From positions 620,001 through 684,000 of the forward strand of contig BCIK01000006.1 in assembly GCA_039545295.1 (NCBI GenBank): 64,000 bases of DNA. The letters are read 5' to 3'. This DNA is from Udeniomyces pyricola. Taxonomy: Eukaryota; Basidiomycota; Tremellomycetes; Cystofilobasidiales; Mrakiaceae. The position numbers and the translations under genes are program-made. A model generated the notes under the pieces. The model was not told the DNA's origin, made no database searches, and saw only the letters and a program-made list of their open reading frames with translations. This document shows, piece by piece, positions 59,069 to 64,000 of the stretch. The stretch's first letter is position 1, and each line of letters starts with the position of its first letter.

Positions 59069-59446
59069 TGGATGTTCATCAGTGTCAGATGGGATGGCTG
59101 TCAGGCGATAATGAGGAGAAGAAGAGGAAATAAGGGAGGGGGTGGAGGGGTGGGGGGAATAGAAACACTGTCTGTTTGAGATGATTATGTGATTGAGTAA
59201 GCCGCTACTCTTACAGTCGTCGATTTAACCGGCTTTTCATGCTTGAAACAAAGAAAAACAGGATTCCTCCCCCCTCAAAAAAAAAAAACAAAACAAAGGA
59301 AACCAGCAAGGCTTTGCACGTCATATTGTGGCAACTGCGAAAAAAAAGACAAACTACGTCTCTTTCCGTAATCATTGTGATACAACAAAAGATAGTAAAG
59401 GGGAAATTCTATGCGGCATCGTTTTTTTTTTTTCGTCTTCTTCTCT
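59069..59446. other. Convergent 3' flanks of the Rossmann-fold gene and SIN1
   Basis: 378 bp, A-rich (59270-59350) with a T run near 59422-59433 just past the SIN1 stop. No exon supported. Confidence 0.6.
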
Positions 59447-62400
59447 TCAGACGGCTGGAGGTCGCCTTCGGGTCTTGCTAGGTGAAGTGATGGGTACTAA
59501 ATGATGAGTCCCATCGCGTCGTTGCTCAGGTTCATAGAGCCTCATCCTGACGAGAGAGACGGAAAGTTCCCAAATCAAACGAGATCAGTCAGAACTACCT
59601 TTTTGAGAGTAGACACGTAGAGACAGATCACAATTCAAGGCACAAAGTCAAAGCCAAGAAAAGAAAAAGAAAAAGAACGTACAGATCCTTGATGATCGTC
59701 ACGATCTCATTCGTCATCGCCCCACTGGTCGTCTCAAAGTCGTACCGTTTGTTCTGACCTTCCTTGTTGACGACGAGCTTGAAGTTGGCGGGCGTCTTAC
59801 GGGATTGCTTGATGTTGGTGATGGAGGTGATATGGTGCGAAGACGTCTTGTGGGTCGATGGACCTGAGGGAGCGAATGCGTGGGTCGGGCGGGATTCCGA
59901 GGGCATCTGAAAAGAAACAAACCGGTTTGTTTGTTAGGAGCAAAAAGAAAGGAGCAAGGGTGTGGAAGGAAGATCTGAGATGGAACTAAGTTCCAAGAAG
60001 CGGGTTGCCCCTTGTGCGGATACTCACGATGTGGATATAATCACCATCGATGGCAAGGACCCTTTCATGTCGCCCAATCGGCGCCTTACGCTGCACAGTC
60101 CAACGCTGTTAGTAAAAAAAAAAAAGAAGGAAAAACAACGCACAGGGCTATGGCGTGAGAAAGAGAGACAGACAATACCATGATCCCAGCTGACAAAAAA
60201 AAACCCCAGATAACAGGAGGAGCGGACAAACTTTGTACGTCGAGTCAAACGCCGAGATGAGTTTCGGTTGAGCTGGCTTGCGATGGAGGTCTTTGAAGAC
60301 CGAAGCTAAAGAAGAAGAAAAAAGAGAGAAAAAGCCCAACGTTCGCGTTTAACATTTCCAACCCAGCTTCCAACGAATAGAAAGACATCATCAAACCTCA
60401 ACGTGCTTTCCCAGTTTGGATACACGAAATCGATGGATTTGACTGACCATTGGGATCGCCTCCTCTTTCATCCCCACCTTTGAGCCCATGACTCTCCGCC
60501 CATGACCTTCTCACTAACGCCAAATCTGTCACGCCCATCAAGCTCTCGACCGTCCGATCGAGCGGGAGGATGAAAGACAGATCGGCAAGGCAGAGGACCC
60601 AAGATGAACGCGCCCCGCGGGAAGGGTCGATGGGAATGGATTTCTTGCGGATCACTAGTTCGAGCACATCGGCTAGGTAAGTAGCACTGGAGCTGTATGA
60701 GGGAGAGGGAGAAGGTCAAAGATATGAGTGTTTGCTCGACGTTGAATGTAAGATAAACGAGAAAGAGATGCAAGGCGAGCATGTAGGAACGAAAGGACTC
60801 ATGCGTACACGCTGACTGTCGTCGAGAACCGAATATCTGCCGCATTGACGACGTTGATCTTGAGAAGGACGATGACTCCGCCGGTTCCAACTCGAACCAT
60901 AGGACTCAACCCTCCCTCACCCAGAGTATCTCCTCCCAAGAAAGTCGAGGACGCGCGATGATCGAGTTGAGCCGGACGAGAAGCGTTGCCTGCAGGGTTT
61001 GGCGTCGTGGTGAGCGCTAAGGCAGGCTCGGCTGCATTCGCTTTCGTCGGTCGGGTTGGAAGTGGCGTCTTGAGCAAATTCTGGGCGATTTGTGCGGGCG
61101 TAGCGGTGGTGATGGCGAACTCCATGAAGGAAAATTTGGCGACGTTGGCGTCTCGATCGAGAGCTGTCAAAGACGAATCGCGGAACGCGGAATCCAAAAA
61201 AAAAAAAGAAGAAGAAAAAAGAGCGAAAAAGGAACGAGCGAAAGTCAACATGTTTGACCATGATATAGTGCAAAACAGAGTAAACAGCGTAGAAATAGAT
61301 AGATAAGTGACTCACCCGGAAAGTCTTCGTCCACCTCACCATCATCCTCGACGATCCGAAGACTCCAACCTACTGTACTCATACGAACGCCCCAATCCTT
61401 CTCTGATACTTCGCCTTCCCCATACCCAACCTCGAGTTTCGGCTCCCGCGAGTCATCATCTTCAAAGAGATAAAGACCAACACCTACGACTTCTTCGACC
61501 GTAGCCGATTTGAGGACCTTGCACTTGATGGGCTTGCTTGGCGATTTGGAGTGCGGGAAGTAGAGCGACAGCGAGAGCGAGGGACCGGTGGCAGCAGTAG
61601 CTTCGGCGAGTACGCGCGAGTACGGTTGGAAAGGAGGTGGTGAGGGTGAGGCAGAGTGAGACGTGAAGAGCAAGGAGAGAGCTGACGGTTGCATAGCTGT
61701 AGTAGGATCTCGCTGTTTAGGGACGGCGATCGGAGCGAATGAGGTCGGAGGCGAGAGCGGTATGCCGAGGGGTGGCAACGATCGTCTGAGCGGCTTGCCG
61801 AGTCCTCCACCCTCCCGGGTACTCGCATGTAATTCGTCGGCAGCTTCTCCGTTTACGCCAAGAATTCCCACATCCTGTTTCTGGGCACTCTTTCCGTCTT
61901 CCTCTTCCTCCAGGGTGTCGATGCCTGGGTTTGGATTCATCCTGTTGCCCCGACTGTACGATTCAAGCATATCTTCCTCTTCCCGACCGATCGCTAGCTC
62001 TCCATCGCTTGCGTCCACCATCATCGTCCCCGCAAGACTTGAGAGATTCATTCCAGGCAGACGTAACCGTCGAGACCCCACTGCAGGGTCATCAAAGTCA
62101 TCGTCCGCGTACTCATCATCCTCGAGTACATCCTCGTCCACCAGAAATTCCTCCTCTTCGTCCCCTTCCTCCTCTAGGGGATCCTCGGTGAGTGGACCTC
62201 GGCTAGCTTCGGAGCGAGCGTCTTCCGAGTTTTGTGCAAGGCCAGCGCTGGTGTCGAAGCCGAAGGGAGAGGACGTCGAGTTAGCAGTCACTGGGGACAC
62301 TGTTGCGGAGGGTAGAGGGGCGGAGTCAGATCGTTTTCGGTAGGGGTTTCGAACGGGTACACGTATAGTGCTCGAAGGGAGTCGCTCAGAGGAATCGAAT

Positions 62401-63467
62401 ACGTTGGAATTAGATGACAAAGACGCGGCCAGTGGCGTTCGAGGGTGCATGGAAGGAGTATGAGGAAGAACGTGGTTGGCCGATGTCGGAAGATCGGACA
62501 GCAACGTCGTGGATGGCATCCCTCCTCCAACGCCGATGCGCAGACGACGTCGGTTTCTCTTCTCGTTAGCATTGACAGCGGCGTCTGGGAAGGCACCTGG
62601 AACGTCGAGTTCCTCGCCGATGGAGTCGGTCGACTCAAGCCGCTGCAGCTCGACTCGCTCCGACCTTGACGCAGTCGGCAGCTCTTCCGTAGCCTCTCCG
62701 TCAAGGATAACGTTGGTAGCGTGCATATCTCTGGAAGCCTCTCCTTCTCTTAGTGTCGAGTGATTTGTGATCTCTTCAGCTGTTCCAGGCCGTCGTCGTC
62801 TCGCGCCGGGGGCCATTGTCGATGTCGCCCGCCTTGCAGCCGAAACCCTCATGCCGGCCCCAACCCCGATTTTCCCAGGTCCAACGATGGTCTGGGTATG
62901 TCTAAGAGAGGTCCCGCTCTCCGGCTGGAAAGGCGAGGGCACAGGAGGTGGTGAGGAAGGGGGTGGAGACCTAGATGGCGATGAAGGCTTAGGCGCGGAC
63001 GCGTGTCGGTTGAGCCTATGTTTACGCGGATGTGTTATGGGTTTCGGAGTGGTGTCAAAGACCGATGTCTTAGCCGGAGGTGGAGAGTGAGTGGTGTTGA
63101 GTTCAGGCCATCTAAACAGGACGTATAGACAATGAGAGCCAGGATCAGCGTACACAGAACAGGTATTGCGCCGCTGTGCCAAAGGGTTTGTGAGACTCAT
63201 ACCTCTCCGTGTCCCTTCCACCACTGGCACGCACCCAGGCGCCATCCCCTGCGTAAGATTCAGTAAGATCGATGATGTTGGCCGAAAGAGAGTCTGTAGT
63301 CGACCGGAGGTAGGAGAGCCGAAGTTGATGGAGCACATAGCTGCGGGTTCGCATAAACCCAGGGAGAGTCACAAGATTACCATCGGGACACAACGGATGG
63401 CTAGGGATCTTGTACAATGCAAGGATGTTCGTGAATGAACGTACGCCCGATCTGAGATGAGAGCCAT
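59447..63467 (-). CDS. SIN1: TORC2 subunit SIN1/AVO1
   Basis: Scaffold subunit of TOR complex 2, which recruits AGC kinases through its CRIM domain. Nine exons: 63467..63445, 63340..63203, 63111..61316, 61163..60809, 60692..60448, 60305..60232, 60090..60028, 59906..59683, 59546..59447; 1005 residues. The N-terminus MALISDRAYVLHQLRLSYLR and DTERWPEL match the fungal SIN1 start. Residues 80-530 are disordered and Ser/acid-rich. The CRIM domain at about 560-690 shows SKPIKCKVLKSATVEEVVG, LKVGWSLR-type RIVEDDGEVDEDFPALDRD and AKFSFMEF. A Ras-binding-like segment follows (LELVIRKKSIPIDPS, ~780). The C-terminal PH domain at about 865-980 has RHERVLAIDGDYIHIM, KTSSHHITSI, RKTPANFKLVV and RYDFET. All phases agree. 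Confidence 0.93.
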
Positions 63468-63852
63468 GGCTGGCGTGTATGAGCAAGGTGGTAAACGCGA
63501 AAGGTAGGCGAGCGAGATGGATGAGAGATCAAGCTCGTCATCAACGTGCACTTCAGCTTATGATGAGCGCGTTTTCAACGCACGCGAGTTGACGAGTCTG
63601 CTACGCGTCTATCACGTCCCGCCGTTTCCTCTATTCTTTGCAATGAGATCTTCTTTCGAGTGACATAGTTGTTGCCTTGTGATATCACTCAAGGATATCA
63701 ACCGTATTCAATCGTACGCACAACAGTACGTACACGGCATCCATGGACAGAACAACATCTCTCACCAAAGCAAAGCACTGCGCGCGCTCATAGATGAATC
63801 GAACGATATATCCGGCAGAACCGTAGCATGGTCACCCAAACATTCATCACAA
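63468..63852. other. Intergenic: SIN1 promoter and 3' flank of the next gene
   Basis: 385 bp, no exon supported. Mixed composition without long repeats. Confidence 0.55.
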
Positions 63853-63955
63853 TCATCGCTTGGCTCCAAACTTGGCCGCCGCCTCACGCAACGAAGGATC
63901 CGCCATGAGGTCCGCCATGTTCGGGGCTTGACCGGTAGATTGCATGCGCTCGGCC
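63853..63955 (-). CDS. Last exon of an unidentified gene running off the right edge
   Basis: Terminal exon of 103 nt after a TATAG 3' splice site; upstream sequence to 64000 looks intronic. It encodes AERMQSTGQAPNMADLMADP followed by LREAAAKFGAKR and a TGA. The pattern of Met/Asp-rich turns and 'LMADPSLREAA..FG' resembles the C-terminal STI1/DP-like segment of Hsp70/Hsp90 co-chaperones such as small glutamine-rich TPR proteins. That identification is tentative because only 34 residues are visible. Confidence 0.5.
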
Positions 63956-64000
63956 CTATAAACGGAAAAGACGACGCATTAACGAAAAACGAAACAATCA

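Noticed and set aside
61931..62343. Plus-strand ORFs opposite SIN1 exon 3
   Set aside because: Ser/Pro-rich shadows of the acidic disordered SIN1 segment; no motif or splice structure.

Overview
The window is nuclear DNA of a filamentous or yeast-like fungus, most probably a basidiomycete. Almost every gene is broken by many short introns (about 40 to 420 bp) with 5' splice sites of the form GTNNGT. The proteins have fungal architectures (metacaspase with a Q/P/G-rich prodomain, flavocytochrome b2, CLR2, SIN1/AVO1), and there is no operon structure. The subphylum cannot be fixed from sequence alone. All exon coordinates below were worked out by hand from reading frame, splice sites and family motifs. 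For every complete gene the exons sum to a whole number of codons, with phases that agree at each junction.

Layout, left to right. 1-428 (-): start of a NIT2/NIT3 nitrilase. 1414-6620 (-): a 1626-residue low-complexity protein. 7254-10525 (-): VWA-domain protein with a Q/P/G-rich N-terminus. 11089-12369 (+): AIG2-like gamma-glutamylcyclotransferase. 12655-13737 (-) and 14031-15758 (+): LOC1-like ribosome-biogenesis factor head to head with RPB5. 16570-19429 (-): metacaspase. 19673-22433 (+): ROK1 DEAD-box helicase. 22744-25346 (+): NYN nuclease-like protein with three OST-HTH/LOTUS repeats, followed 32 bp later by a small unknown gene (25379-26571) that may be its C-terminal part. 27046-28767 (+): Nudix CoA diphosphatase. 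29077-33520 (-): CLR2-like heterochromatin factor. 33936-36029 (+): mitochondrial-type membrane protein. 36612-38024 (-): RPB4. 38881-41845 (+): L-lactate dehydrogenase (cytochrome b2). 42528-45723 (-): RRM protein with Q/H/P-rich tail. 46075-47130 (+): TRAPP subunit BET3. 47908-51021 (+): hexokinase. 52332-56099 (-): MFS sugar transporter. 57682-59068 (+): Rossmann-fold NAD(P)-binding protein. 59447-63467 (-): SIN1/AVO1, a TORC2 subunit. 63853-63955 (-): last exon of an unidentified gene.

Functional links: RPB4, RPB5, LOC1 and ROK1 serve transcription and ribosome assembly. The hexokinase and the sugar transporter are convergent neighbours. CYB2 and the mitochondrial membrane protein are predicted mitochondrial proteins, and SIN1 and BET3 act in growth signalling and vesicle traffic.

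The most striking feature is gene structure. Five internal micro-exons of 6, 9, 13, 16 and 17 nt were found, in the sugar transporter (two), hexokinase, RRM protein and CLR2. The hexokinase one carries the catalytic aspartate and the RRM one carries RNP2. CLR2 also needs a GC-AG intron to restore its N-terminal motif. Other points of note are a ROK1 helicase with a degenerate Q motif and DESD instead of DEAD, an exon-repeat array in the VWA gene, and a long GAA/TTC repeat interrupted by an assembly gap in a transporter intron. No mobile element, tRNA, rRNA or CRISPR array was found.
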